Notes: generated from the sequence alone by a model not told the origin. A stretch of DNA of 16,310 bases from Deltaproteobacteria bacterium (GCA_003647375.1 QMMS01000072.1:1-16310); one strand, 5' to 3'. Shown: positions 1 to 7,076, counted from the first letter of the stretch. Program-made: numbers and translations.

Positions 1-1
1 C

Positions 2-631
2 ATCGACTATGTGTTTTCTGCATCTAGGGCCGGTGTCGGTGCTTTTGGAACCGGTGTCGCACGGGGAGCATTCGAGTCGGCATTAAATTTTGCTGCGGAA
101 ACAGAGGTGGCGGGAAAACTGCTTATCAACCATGAATGGGCTCAGTGCCTGTTATCCCAGATGCATCGGAATGTTCTGGTATCAAGATATGCCTACGTCG
201 AGAGCAACTATGCCAACGGAATGGACGGTATGTTCAAATTGCTCCAGGTCAAGCCCACTTACTATCTAACCCGGTATACGCCCAGCGTGGTATTGAAAAA
301 AGTGGTTACCCCTCTCATTGGCAGCCGCCTGGGAACCTGGCTCATGAGAAAAATTCATTGTGACCGGCAGACAAAAGAAGAAATAGAGCGAACCTCGGGA
401 CTGGGTTCTCTTGCGAAGTTCACCGGTACCGATGCTGGTGTAAAAAATGGGCAGTTAGCACTCGATTTGATGGGGCAGGCAGGGCTTCGCCAGGACCAAA
501 TTGCAGAAAAGCACCTTAGAGATGCCAAGCTCATGCAGATCTATGAAGGCACAAATCAGCTGAACCGGCTAAACTTGTTCAAATGCCTTACGGCCAGAAA
601 TTTCCCACAGGTCAATATGTTCACCGATTGA
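2..631 (+). CDS. acyl-CoA dehydrogenase, C-terminal part (5' end outside window)
   Basis: This is the C-terminal 209 residues of an FAD-dependent acyl-CoA dehydrogenase, which oxidises an acyl-CoA to the 2-enoyl-CoA and passes electrons to ETF. The reading frame is open from the first bases, so the gene begins upstream. Seen here is the helical C-terminal domain: a RAGVGAFGTGVARGAFESAL helix, then near the end HLRDAKLMQIYEGTNQLNRL. The YEGT motif carries the usual catalytic base; its Glu codon is at 545-547. Between the two lies an unusual hydrophobic and basic stretch of about 60 residues (roughly 210-405), where ordinary family members have a short connection. A second dehydrogenase homologue lacking the catalytic Glu starts 53 bp downstream, so the two may form one heteromeric enzyme. 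Family assignment is firm; the substrate cannot be read from the sequence. Confidence 0.9.
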   Translation: MDYVFSASRAGVGAFGTGVARGAFESALNFAAETEVAGKLLINHEWAQCLLSQMHRNVLVSRYAYVESNYANGMDGMFKLLQVKPTYYLTRYTPSVVLKKVVTPLIGSRLGTWLMRKIHCDRQTKEEIERTSGLGSLAKFTGTDAGVKNGQLALDLMGQAGLRQDQIAEKHLRDAKLMQIYEGTNQLNRLNLFKCLTARNFPQVNMFTD

Positions 632-684
632 CATATTGTTTTTTTCATCTGGAACGACGGTCAACCGGTAGGTGGAGGGTAATA

Positions 685-1815
685 ATGACCAACATTGAAG
701 AAACCGGAATCCGCATGCTTGCAAAGGCAGCCGCCGAGTTTTCAAGAAGTGAGCTTACAGCCAATCGAGAAGAATTTGATAGGTTTCCTTTTGGTCCTTT
801 TTTTTCAACTGTTTTGCAAAAGGCATTTGAACTCGATTTTTTTCACATAACACTGCCGGATTCCATCGGTGGAATCGGGATGGGTACGGGCGCTCTCTGT
901 ACTGCCCTGGATGAACTGTGCCGCCAGGATGCGAGTTTGGGGGCGGTTATTCTGACCAATTGTTTTGCCCAGGAAATTCTATTAAACGCCGGAAGTACCG
1001 ATATGCTTGAGAGCATTGTTGGCAAAGCGAAAAAGGTGAACAGTTTTTTGCTTGCTTGTCCACTGTTTAACAATCCATCGGAAATCAGGCATATTGCCAA
1101 GGTAGTTGAAAAAGACGGACGGTCATTTCTCTCCGGAAAGCTTGCATACCTGGTCTTGGGAGGGATTGCGGACGCTGCGGTTGTCCCGGCCGCAGAAGAA
1201 GGGCAGGAAACCTATTCTTATTATCTGATAGACTTGGGCCAAGCATCAGTTACCATCGGAGATCCTGTGCTGAGTCTCGGGATGCGTTGCTGCCCGGCGG
1301 TCGATACAGTGTTTCATCTGGCCGAGGCTGTTCCAGTAGGCAAGCAGGGTGATGGTGACAATCTGTTTAGAAAGGTGGCCACAAAATTGTATGCGGCCGC
1401 AGCTGCTATATCCTCCGGCATTATGAAAGGCACTTTTAATGAAGCGCTGTCATATGCAAGAGAGCGTGACCAGGGGGGCAGGAAAATTGTGGAATGGTCC
1501 GAAATGCAGCGAATGCTGGCTGACATGGCGGTTCACATAAAAATAGCGGATATGGTTGTTTCAGAAACCTGCCGGAAAATGGATCGAAAAGAAAAGGGCT
1601 GGGAGCAACATGCTCTGGCGGCCACCATCCATATTCAGGAGACGGCGGTGCAGGTGACTACGGATGGTGTGCAGGTCCTTGGAGGCGTCGGGTACATGCA
1701 GGATTTTGGGCAAGAAAAAAGGTTTCGAGATGCCAAGCACATTCAGGCTTGTTTTGGACTGACACCACTAAAAAAATTAAGATTATTTGACTTAGTTACG
1801 GGAAAGGGGAAATAG
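685..1815 (+). CDS. acyl-CoA dehydrogenase homologue lacking the catalytic Glu
   Basis: A 376-residue protein with full acyl-CoA dehydrogenase layout: N-terminal helical domain (about 1-115, with LPDSIGGIGMG at 57-67), middle beta domain (about 118-220) and C-terminal helical domain (about 225-370). The start at 685 is preceded by GGTGGAGGG; the frame stays open to 583 but without a comparable ribosome site. The C-terminal signature GVQVLGGVGY (328-337) and RFRDAKHI (346-353) is present, but the following YEGT is replaced by FGLT, so Gly358 stands where the catalytic Glu should be. No Glu is seen either at the alternative helix-G position used by isovaleryl-CoA dehydrogenase (KLYAAAAAISSG, 234-245). 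It is therefore probably a non-catalytic or regulatory partner, as known for heterotetrameric dehydrogenases of steroid degradation. The partner is likely the gene just upstream. The acetoacetate-decarboxylase-like gene follows after 3 bp. Confidence 0.85.
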   Translation: MTNIEETGIRMLAKAAAEFSRSELTANREEFDRFPFGPFFSTVLQKAFELDFFHITLPDSIGGIGMGTGALCTALDELCRQDASLGAVILTNCFAQEILLNAGSTDMLESIVGKAKKVNSFLLACPLFNNPSEIRHIAKVVEKDGRSFLSGKLAYLVLGGIADAAVVPAAEEGQETYSYYLIDLGQASVTIGDPVLSLGMRCCPAVDTVFHLAEAVPVGKQGDGDNLFRKVATKLYAAAAAISSGIMKGTFNEALSYARERDQGGRKIVEWSEMQRMLADMAVHIKIADMVVSETCRKMDRKEKGWEQHALAATIHIQETAVQVTTDGVQVLGGVGYMQDFGQEKRFRDAKHIQACFGLTPLKKLRLFDLVTGKGK

Positions 1816-1818
1816 GCC

Positions 1819-2685
1819 ATGAAAACTTTTTTTGGTAATTCAAAATCTGTGAATACCGTGACCCACGGAAAAGCGACCTTTGATCTGCCCATTCTGTACC
1901 ACCGGGATGATGCTTTTGCACTCTATTTTACGGCGAATTATGAAAAGGTAAAAGCGGTGATGCCCTCGGATAAGCTCTATCCGGTTGTTCTACCCGGCAA
2001 CAGGGCTGTCATGGGGATTGGTGCATTTAACTACATTGATACCTCTATTGGGACTTATGGTGAAGTCGCCGTGGCGCTGCCTGCTGTATTTGAAAAGAAA
2101 ATTACCCCTTTCAATGGATTTTTACCCGCACTGATGGAGGGTGGGTATCCCGGATTCGGTGTTGTTATTATGCACCTGCCGGTAACCAGGGTGGAAGCAA
2201 GGGATGCCGGACGTGGAGAATGGGGGTACACGAAATTCATTGCAGATATGCATTTTTCCATGAGTCCGGAATACCTGGACTGTCGAATGCTGGAAGGAGA
2301 CAAGCATATACTCGATATTCGGGTGAAAAGGAAAGGCCTTTATCTGCGGGATAAAAAGCCGCTTATAACTTTTTCCGTAAAAGACGGGGACCTCATCAAA
2401 ACGGTTATCCCCCAGAAAGCTTCCAAACGGGTTTCTCTTATGACAGGCGGTTCACACCTGAGGTTGGGAAACCATTCGATGGCGGAATCTATTCGAAACC
2501 TGGGGATTTCTTCCCGGCCATTTATGAGTGTATATTATCCAGAACGGGCTGCGATTTTGCCATCCGGGAGCATTATCGAAAAAGGGGTACGCCCCATGGA
2601 AGGCTATCTGGGTAAAGACCGCGAGGCTGTTCACAGTGTTGTGTATCCTGTTGAGGAACAGAAGAGGTTTAATGGAGAGATTTAA
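1819..2685 (+). CDS. acetoacetate decarboxylase-like protein
   Basis: A 288-residue cytoplasmic protein of the acetoacetate decarboxylase superfamily (PF06314 type), whose classical member uses a Schiff-base lysine to decarboxylate acetoacetate. The core motif is visible as GRGEWGYTKFIADM (131-144), matching the GRE-WGFPKK-type motif of clostridial enzymes. Lys139 aligns with the Schiff-base lysine, but the adjacent lysine that lowers its pKa is Phe140 here. YGEVAVALP (80-88) corresponds to the region with the active-site Glu. The gene starts 3 bp after the preceding dehydrogenase-like gene, behind a GGAAAGGGG-type ribosome site, and its end overlaps the next gene by 14 bp, so the genes are cotranscribed. 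Whether it decarboxylates a 3-oxo acid or performs another Schiff-base reaction on a product of the flanking dehydrogenases is open. The family call is good, the reaction uncertain. Confidence 0.75.
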   Translation: MKTFFGNSKSVNTVTHGKATFDLPILYHRDDAFALYFTANYEKVKAVMPSDKLYPVVLPGNRAVMGIGAFNYIDTSIGTYGEVAVALPAVFEKKITPFNGFLPALMEGGYPGFGVVIMHLPVTRVEARDAGRGEWGYTKFIADMHFSMSPEYLDCRMLEGDKHILDIRVKRKGLYLRDKKPLITFSVKDGDLIKTVIPQKASKRVSLMTGGSHLRLGNHSMAESIRNLGISSRPFMSVYYPERAAILPSGSIIEKGVRPMEGYLGKDREAVHSVVYPVEEQKRFNGEI

Positions 2686-3646
2686 TAAGCGTACTATCGC
2701 GATGACAGGGGCGGGCGGTTATATTGCCCAGCAGCTCATATCTTTTCTCGAAAATGCAGAATGGTGTGAGCGGATATTGGGAACAGACATTGTCGAACCC
2801 ACAGTTCGATCTGAAAAACTCATATTCCTAAAACAGGATATACGAGATCGCTCACTTATTAATTTTTGGAAGGATCGAGGAATAGAGACTGTGGTGCATT
2901 TGGCTTTTATTGTCGATCCCATCCACAACGATAGGGAGATGTATGATGTCAACGTGAACGGAACCCTGAATATCTTGAGAATTTGCGAAGAGATAGGTGT
3001 CAAACACATCATCGTGGCCTCTAGTGGTACCGCTTATGGTGCATGGCCGGACAACCCGCAATTTCTTAAAGAAGATGATCCTATCCGGATATTTCCACCG
3101 AAATTCAGTTACGCGCATCATAAAGGTCTCATTGAACAACATTGTACAAAATATTTGAAACAGCACTCTGACGTTATCCTTAATATGGTTCGGCCCTGTA
3201 TCGTGTATGGCCCCAATACGGACAACTTTCTATCACGGTTTTTAAAAAATCTGCCTGTTCTGTTTTTGGCTGATGGCTGTGATCCTGATCTACAATTCGT
3301 ACATGAAGAGGATGTGGCAGATTTCTTTTTATTGTTAATCGAAAGAAAAGTTCCCGGCGCTTTTAATGTGGCAGGGGACGGTGTTGTGAAATTTTCAGAT
3401 GTGGGTGCCAAGATTGGTAAACGGACTCAAAAGATTTCTAAGCGACTCTATAGCGCAATCATCTGGTTGTTATGGCACTTGCGTGTGAAACTCGTTGAAG
3501 CGCCTGCCGGTATAATCGATTATACATCCTATTCATGGACCCTGGATACGGCAAGAGCGAAAAATAAACTGGGATGGCAACCACGATACACTTCAATGGA
3601 GGCGCTGCAAATCATGCTGGAAACGCATGATTATGATTTGGTTTGA
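2672..3646 (+). CDS. NAD(P)-dependent epimerase/dehydratase-type short-chain dehydrogenase
   Basis: A 324-residue extended short-chain dehydrogenase. The Rossmann dinucleotide motif is TGAGGYIA (12-19). The catalytic set is Ser117/118 in VASSGTAYG and Tyr147-x3-Lys151 in SYAHHK; RPCIVYGP (174-181) and LQFVHEEDVAD (207-217) are typical of the epimerase/3beta-hydroxysteroid dehydrogenase branch. The start at 2672 follows GAAGAGG with good spacing and lies inside the end of the preceding gene. The frame extends upstream to 2528, but that part only overlaps the decarboxylase-like gene and the Rossmann fold begins normally from 2672. A hydrophobic segment around residues 258-270 (LYSAIIWLLWHLRV) could be a membrane contact. 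In this operon it probably reduces or oxidises a carbonyl or hydroxyl group of the acyl substrate or decarboxylated product; a sugar epimerase role is possible but has no support from neighbours. Confidence 0.85.
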   Translation: MERFNKRTIAMTGAGGYIAQQLISFLENAEWCERILGTDIVEPTVRSEKLIFLKQDIRDRSLINFWKDRGIETVVHLAFIVDPIHNDREMYDVNVNGTLNILRICEEIGVKHIIVASSGTAYGAWPDNPQFLKEDDPIRIFPPKFSYAHHKGLIEQHCTKYLKQHSDVILNMVRPCIVYGPNTDNFLSRFLKNLPVLFLADGCDPDLQFVHEEDVADFFLLLIERKVPGAFNVAGDGVVKFSDVGAKIGKRTQKISKRLYSAIIWLLWHLRVKLVEAPAGIIDYTSYSWTLDTARAKNKLGWQPRYTSMEALQIMLETHDYDLV

Positions 3647-3659
3647 GATCCATAAATGA

Positions 3660-3704
3660 TATCCAGTACGTGAGATTTGGTTCTTTTCTCGGCGTAACTG
3701 GATA
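3660..3704. terminator. stem-loop between convergent genes, candidate bidirectional terminator
   Basis: Arms TATCCAGTACG (3660-3670) and CGTAACTGGATA (3693-3704) pair with one bulged A. A further GAGA/TCTC pairing lies in the loop. It falls in the 74 bp between the stop of the + strand operon and the stop of the - strand hydrolase gene, where a shared terminator would be expected. No long T-run follows on either side, so intrinsic termination is plausible rather than certain. Confidence 0.4.
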
Positions 3705-3720
3705 GAGGTATCCCTACCCA

Positions 3721-4848
3721 TTATTTTATCCTTTCCGTGCTGCTGCTGTGCAACTCCACAGCTTGTTTCCACCATTTCGTAGCGGGTATGGTTTTTCCAT
3801 ATAGGGTTGTTTCGCCAACAATGGGTGTCGCATATTTGATATTTTTTGATTCAGCAGCGGCTGTCAGACGCATCATGGGATCGTACCAGGAATGCAAGGC
3901 AAGGTTAAACGTAGCCCAATGAATCGGATGCAGGATGATCCCTTTCAGGTCCAGATGGGCCTGGACGGTTTGCTCGGGAAACATATGCACCTGTTCCCAG
4001 GACTTATTGTATGCCCCACATTCTATGAATGTCATGTCAAACGGGCCATATTTATCGCCAATCTTCTTAAACCCATCGAAATAACCCGAATCCCCGCTAA
4101 AGAAGAGCTTATGAAGTGGCGTCATAATGACCCATGAAGACCAGAGTGTTTTATTTTTATCGATTAAGCTGCGTCCGGAAAAATGTTGTGCCGGAGTGGA
4201 AATGACCTTCAGTTCATGGTCAAACGGGTATTTTTCCCACCAGTCCATTTCTACAATTTTATCTTGCGGCACGCCCCAGTCAGCAATCCGTGCCCCGACA
4301 CCGAGTGGAACGATAAATTTCTTTGTTTTTTCATTTAAATACTGCACGGAATACTTGTTCAGATGGTCGTAATGGTCGTGAGAAACAATAACGGCATCAA
4401 TCCATGGGAGTTGGTGGATATCCAAGGGCACTTCGCCGTTAAAGCGTGTTGGACCAAATATTGAAATACGTTTTTCAAACACAGGGTCAATGAGTATTTT
4501 GTATCCGTCGATGTTGATCATCAGGGACGAATGACCCAGCCATGTGACATTTAATTGGCCGTTGTCCGGTCTATTGAAATGTGTCAGATCCACTGGTTTG
4601 AACGGCAGTTCAGTATCAGGAGTTCTGGCATTTCTGGTGAAAAGAAAATCCCAAGTGGTCGAAGCATAATCTGCCAATGACATATTCAGTGCATTTAGAT
4701 TTCCGACAAATTTACCATCTTTATATTGGGGCGAACGCTCTATTTTACTCGACAGAGTAGGATCAATAGTGCTCACCGCTAATGCTGCGGATTGAAAAAA
4801 CGGCATCATGGCCACTCCTGTTAGGATGATTTTGATTATGAGTTTCAT
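3721..4848 (-). CDS. exported MBL-fold metal-dependent hydrolase (RomA/NAPE-PLD-like)
   Basis: A 375-residue metallo-beta-lactamase-fold hydrolase. The first 24 residues (MKLIIKIILTGVAMMPFFQS plus AALA) form a signal peptide, so it probably acts in the periplasm. Metal ligands are clear: HDHYDH (157-162) giving the HxHxDH motif, His222 in PAQHFSGRS, Asp253 in SGDSGYFDGF and His310 in HPIHWATF. The order and spacing are those of the N-acyl phosphatidylethanolamine phospholipase D / RomA / UlaG-like branch, and the N-terminal DFLFTRNARTP segment resembles the family's pre-domain. Phospholipid-type substrates are therefore plausible but unproven. The gene is preceded by a TetR gene on the same strand, 71 bp away, and by a perfect palindrome shared with that regulator's promoter, so it is probably the regulator's target. 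The start is supported by the signal peptide; the ribosome site is weak. Confidence 0.85.
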   Translation of the reverse strand: MKLIIKIILTGVAMMPFFQSAALAVSTIDPTLSSKIERSPQYKDGKFVGNLNALNMSLADYASTTWDFLFTRNARTPDTELPFKPVDLTHFNRPDNGQLNVTWLGHSSLMINIDGYKILIDPVFEKRISIFGPTRFNGEVPLDIHQLPWIDAVIVSHDHYDHLNKYSVQYLNEKTKKFIVPLGVGARIADWGVPQDKIVEMDWWEKYPFDHELKVISTPAQHFSGRSLIDKNKTLWSSWVIMTPLHKLFFSGDSGYFDGFKKIGDKYGPFDMTFIECGAYNKSWEQVHMFPEQTVQAHLDLKGIILHPIHWATFNLALHSWYDPMMRLTAAAESKNIKYATPIVGETTLYGKTIPATKWWKQAVELHSSSTERIK

Positions 4849-4878
4849 GAAAGTTTGGATTGCTTCCGATTTATAGTA

Positions 4879-4904
4879 TTTATAAATGAACGATCATTTA
4901 TAAA
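4879..4904. promoter_or_regulatory. palindromic operator upstream of the MBL hydrolase gene
   Basis: A perfect 11-bp inverted repeat, TTTATAAATGA and TCATTTATAAA, separated by ACGA. It lies 31 bp upstream of the hydrolase start. Its centre (4887-4901) matches the site in the TetR promoter at 5503-5517 in 13 of 15 positions, and the pattern resembles TGAACGATCATTCA-type operators of TetR-family regulators. It is the likely binding site of the adjacent regulator. Confidence 0.6.
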
Positions 4905-4919
4905 TGGACGAAAATATTT

Positions 4920-5492
4920 TTATAATTTTATGGCATCCCAAGCCAATGTAAAAGCTGTTTCAATATTTTCCTCGTTTAATTCAAAGTTTTCGCACAAACG
5001 TGGATTAGCCAGAATCGTAATCGGATACCACATAAAGGCCGAGAGAATATCGAAGTTCACCTTCTTGATGATCTTCTGCTCAACCCCTCTCTGAAGCACA
5101 TTGATCAACGGATCAAAATACTGTTCCACTACCTTTTTTTCGACTAAAGTACCGTAGGGTGAGCTGGAAAATTGTTCGACAAATTGATGATATTTCAAGT
5201 TGTTAGAAATATAATCGAACATAATAAACCAAACATTTCTCAGTATGTCTCTAATCGGTAGCGTGGGGTCAAAATTTTCAAGTATTGCCTTGCTCATTTT
5301 AAGCTTTATGTCGATATAGGTTGAAACGATAAGATCCTCTTTGTTTTCGAAATACACATATATCGTGGCCGGAGAAACCTTGGCCTCTTTGGCAATCCTG
5401 GATACGGAACTGGAGACAAAGCCGATTTCATTGACCAGTTTAACGGTGGCCTCAAATAGAGCTTCTTTTTTTTCATCATCTTTCATTCTCAT
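4920..5492 (-). CDS. TetR/AcrR family transcriptional regulator
   Basis: A DNA-binding repressor of about 190 residues. The N-terminal helix-turn-helix is typical: EALFEATVKLVNEIGFVSSS, then SRIAKEAKVSPATIYVYFEN and KEDLI. The C-terminal two thirds is a helical ligand-binding domain with no recognisable specificity. The open frame reaches 5513, but that start would lie inside the operator and upstream of the predicted -10. I therefore prefer the Met at 5492 (MRMKDDEKK), with the one at 5486 as alternative. The mRNA would then begin at or very close to the start codon. No strong ribosome site precedes either Met. The regulator lies upstream of the MBL hydrolase in the same direction and probably controls itself and that gene; the ligand may be a lipid or acyl-CoA, which is inference from neighbours only. 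Confidence 0.85.
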   Translation of the reverse strand: MRMKDDEKKEALFEATVKLVNEIGFVSSSVSRIAKEAKVSPATIYVYFENKEDLIVSTYIDIKLKMSKAILENFDPTLPIRDILRNVWFIMFDYISNNLKYHQFVEQFSSSPYGTLVEKKVVEQYFDPLINVLQRGVEQKIIKKVNFDILSAFMWYPITILANPRLCENFELNEENIETAFTLAWDAIKL

Positions 5493-5498
5493 GAGTCT

Positions 5499-5526
5499 AA
5501 AATAAACGATCATTCATTTTTGTCAA
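5499..5526 (-). promoter_or_regulatory. TetR gene promoter with embedded operator
   Basis: On the minus strand, TTGACA (5526-5521) is followed after 16 bp by TATTTT (5504-5499), a fair sigma70 promoter. The spacer holds an imperfect palindrome centred on GATC. Its 15-bp core at 5503-5517 matches the operator upstream of the hydrolase in 13 positions. Repressor bound here would block RNA polymerase, giving negative autoregulation. The expected transcription start falls near 5492, the preferred start codon. Confidence 0.55.
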
Positions 5527-5593
5527 GCAATTTTTTAATCCGGAATTTTCCTGTTACTCCGGCAGATAAATACCCGCAGGTTGTTTTTCCCGT

Positions 5594-5627
5594 GTGCCTG
5601 CCCCTTCGCAGGAAGGGGGCGGGGCAC
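5594..5627. repeat. GC-rich imperfect hairpin
   Basis: GTGCCTGCCCC (5594-5604) can pair with GGGGCGGGGCAC (5616-5627), allowing a small bulge; a competing CCTGC/GCAGG hairpin lies inside. It is markedly GC-rich against an AT-rich background. It may be part of a dispersed palindromic repeat or a terminator remnant. No T-run follows. Confidence 0.35.
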
Positions 5628-5663
5628 GAAGTGAAGCTTTAGCGCTATCCAGAAGAACACTGG

Positions 5664-5684
5664 ATGCCGGATCAAGTCCGGCAT
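5664..5684. repeat. short dispersed-type palindrome (ATGCCGGA / TCCGGCAT)
   Basis: A perfect 8-bp inverted repeat, ATGCCGGA (5664-5671) and TCCGGCAT (5677-5684), with a TCAAG loop, inside CTGGATGCCGG...CATGACGGG. From general knowledge, very similar GATGCCGGATCAAGTCCGGC-type sequences occur in many copies in intergenic regions of diverse bacteria. Only one copy is present here, so repeat status rests on recollection. Confidence 0.45.
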
Positions 5685-6053
5685 GACGGGGTTGGTTATT
5701 TAGTCGCCGGATTAATAAATAAAAGAAACCGGCTATATCCCTGTAACCATCGTATTTATGCTGAGGGTTCGAAGTAAAAAACTACGACTTCACCTTCCGG
5801 CTTTTGTATCGTTAGGGTAGAGGCTCATTCTTGGACGAACCAACCCGTATTGTTGGACATGGTTATTGACACAATATGTCGCTTCTGCCATGCTCAAATC
5901 TGAAAAAAAAAAGTAAATTTCTATCTATCCATTTCCGTATTTATGTAATGATGAATTACCATAAAGTCGAGTCATCGTGGGCAGCGCATCGAAATATTAT
6001 GGTTTGCGCGGGCCGAAACAATTGCGAACACTAACTTTGGAAAGGAGAGAATC

Positions 6054-7076
6054 ATGAAACGGTTAATTATGTGTATCTTTGCAATTTTCATCCTCACCAC
6101 CGCGGGCAGCGCGTTCGCAAAAGGACGATTGGTAGTCTATTGTTCCAACGAGCCTTTTGCCTGCCAGGCTGTGGCCGACGAATTTGCCAAGAAATATGAT
6201 GTCAAGGTGCAAATGACGCGTGCCGGCTCCGGCTCCACCTATGCGAAGATCCTGGCTGAAAAAGACAACCCCAAAGGCGACGTCTGGTATGCCGGGACGC
6301 TTGATCCACATTCTCAAGCCGGCGTGAACGGATTGCTGGAGCCCTACGCGTCTCCCATGCTGAAGGAGATTGGTGAGGAATTCAGGAACCCGGCCACCAG
6401 CAAGATGCATCACAGCACCGGTGTGTACGCCGGCGTGCTCGGTTACTCGGTGAACACCGACGTTCTCAAGGAAAAAAATCTCCCCATGCCCCGTTCCTGG
6501 GAAGATCTGACCAAGCCTATGTACAAGGGAATGGTCCAGGTAGCCAGCCCGCAGAGCTCCGGCACGGCCTACACGGTCCTTGCCACCATGGTTCAGCTTA
6601 AGGGTGAGGAAGAGGCCTACATATATCTGGCAAAACTGCACCAGAACGTTAATCAATACACCAAATCAGGCTCGGCCCCCGGCAAGGCCGCCGCCCGTGG
6701 CGAGACCATGATCGGCATTGGTTTTCTGCACGATCACGCGCTTCAGAAAGCCAATGGCTTCCCCCTGGAGCTTATTGTACCCTCCGAAGGTACCGGTTAT
6801 GAAATTGGTGGTCTGAGTATTATAAAGGGCGCCAGAAACATGGAAAACGCCAAAAAATTCGTCGACTTCATGCTGAGCGCGGAGGGTCAGGAAGTGCCCC
6901 AGCGTGTGAAGATGTTCCAGGTTCCCACCAATGTAAACGCCCATGTTCCCAAAGAGGCCATACGGCTTGACCAGGTCAAACTCATCGATTATGACTTCGT
7001 AATGTACGGTTCCGAAGAGATGCGCGCGCATTTGATCGACCGCTGGGCAAAAGAGATCAAACCGGTTAAACGATAG
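6054..7076 (+). CDS. ABC transporter periplasmic substrate-binding protein (AfuA/Fe3+-type)
   Basis: A 340-residue type-2 periplasmic binding protein that captures the solute for the importer encoded by the next two genes. The signal peptide is clear (residues 1-22, hydrophobic core then AFA/KG). The mature start RLVVYCSNEPFACQAVADEF, AGSGSTYAKILAEKDNPKGD (57-76) and WYAGTLDPHSQAG (78-90) are typical of the FbpA/AfuA branch. The segment FLHDHALQKANG (224-235), followed by PSEGTGYEIGG (243-253), resembles AfuA, the hexose-phosphate binding protein. His226, Asp227 and Glu250 have the spacing I recall for its sugar ligands. The paired tyrosines used for iron by FbpA proteins are not evident. Hexose phosphate or another phosphorylated solute is thus more likely than ferric iron, though not proven. 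A strong GGAGA ribosome site sits 5 bp before the ATG. Confidence 0.85.
   Translation: MKRLIMCIFAIFILTTAGSAFAKGRLVVYCSNEPFACQAVADEFAKKYDVKVQMTRAGSGSTYAKILAEKDNPKGDVWYAGTLDPHSQAGVNGLLEPYASPMLKEIGEEFRNPATSKMHHSTGVYAGVLGYSVNTDVLKEKNLPMPRSWEDLTKPMYKGMVQVASPQSSGTAYTVLATMVQLKGEEEAYIYLAKLHQNVNQYTKSGSAPGKAAARGETMIGIGFLHDHALQKANGFPLELIVPSEGTGYEIGGLSIIKGARNMENAKKFVDFMLSAEGQEVPQRVKMFQVPTNVNAHVPKEAIRLDQVKLIDYDFVMYGSEEMRAHLIDRWAKEIKPVKR

Larger units (their letters stand above)
5527..6053. other. non-coding region before the ABC importer operon
   Basis: About 530 bp with no credible gene on either strand. The left part holds two hairpins, listed separately. The right part is AT-rich with a run of ten A near 5904. 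It has a TTGACA hexamer at 5866-5871 but only a poor -10 match 17 bp later, so the importer's promoter is not clearly placed. If transcription starts near 5900 the leader would be about 150 nt, enough for a structured control element, though I recognise no known riboswitch. A strong ribosome site (AAAGGAGAGAATC) precedes the ATG at 6054. Confidence 0.5.

Noticed and set aside
1600..1815. Possible frameshift or pseudogene explanation for the missing catalytic Glu
   Set aside because: The frame is uninterrupted, flanking signature residues on both sides are kept and a normal-length C-terminus follows. Substitution is more likely than decay.
3737..4372. Several short + strand open frames between 3737 and 4372
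   Set aside because: All are antisense to the MBL hydrolase, whose metal-binding motifs and signal peptide are clear.
5866..5894. Complete sigma70 promoter for the importer operon
   Set aside because: The -35 hexamer is perfect but the sequence 17 bp downstream (CATGCT) is a poor -10, so I did not list it as a promoter.
6063..6656. 197-codon open frame on the minus strand
   Set aside because: Antisense to the substrate-binding protein, without a ribosome site or recognisable domain.
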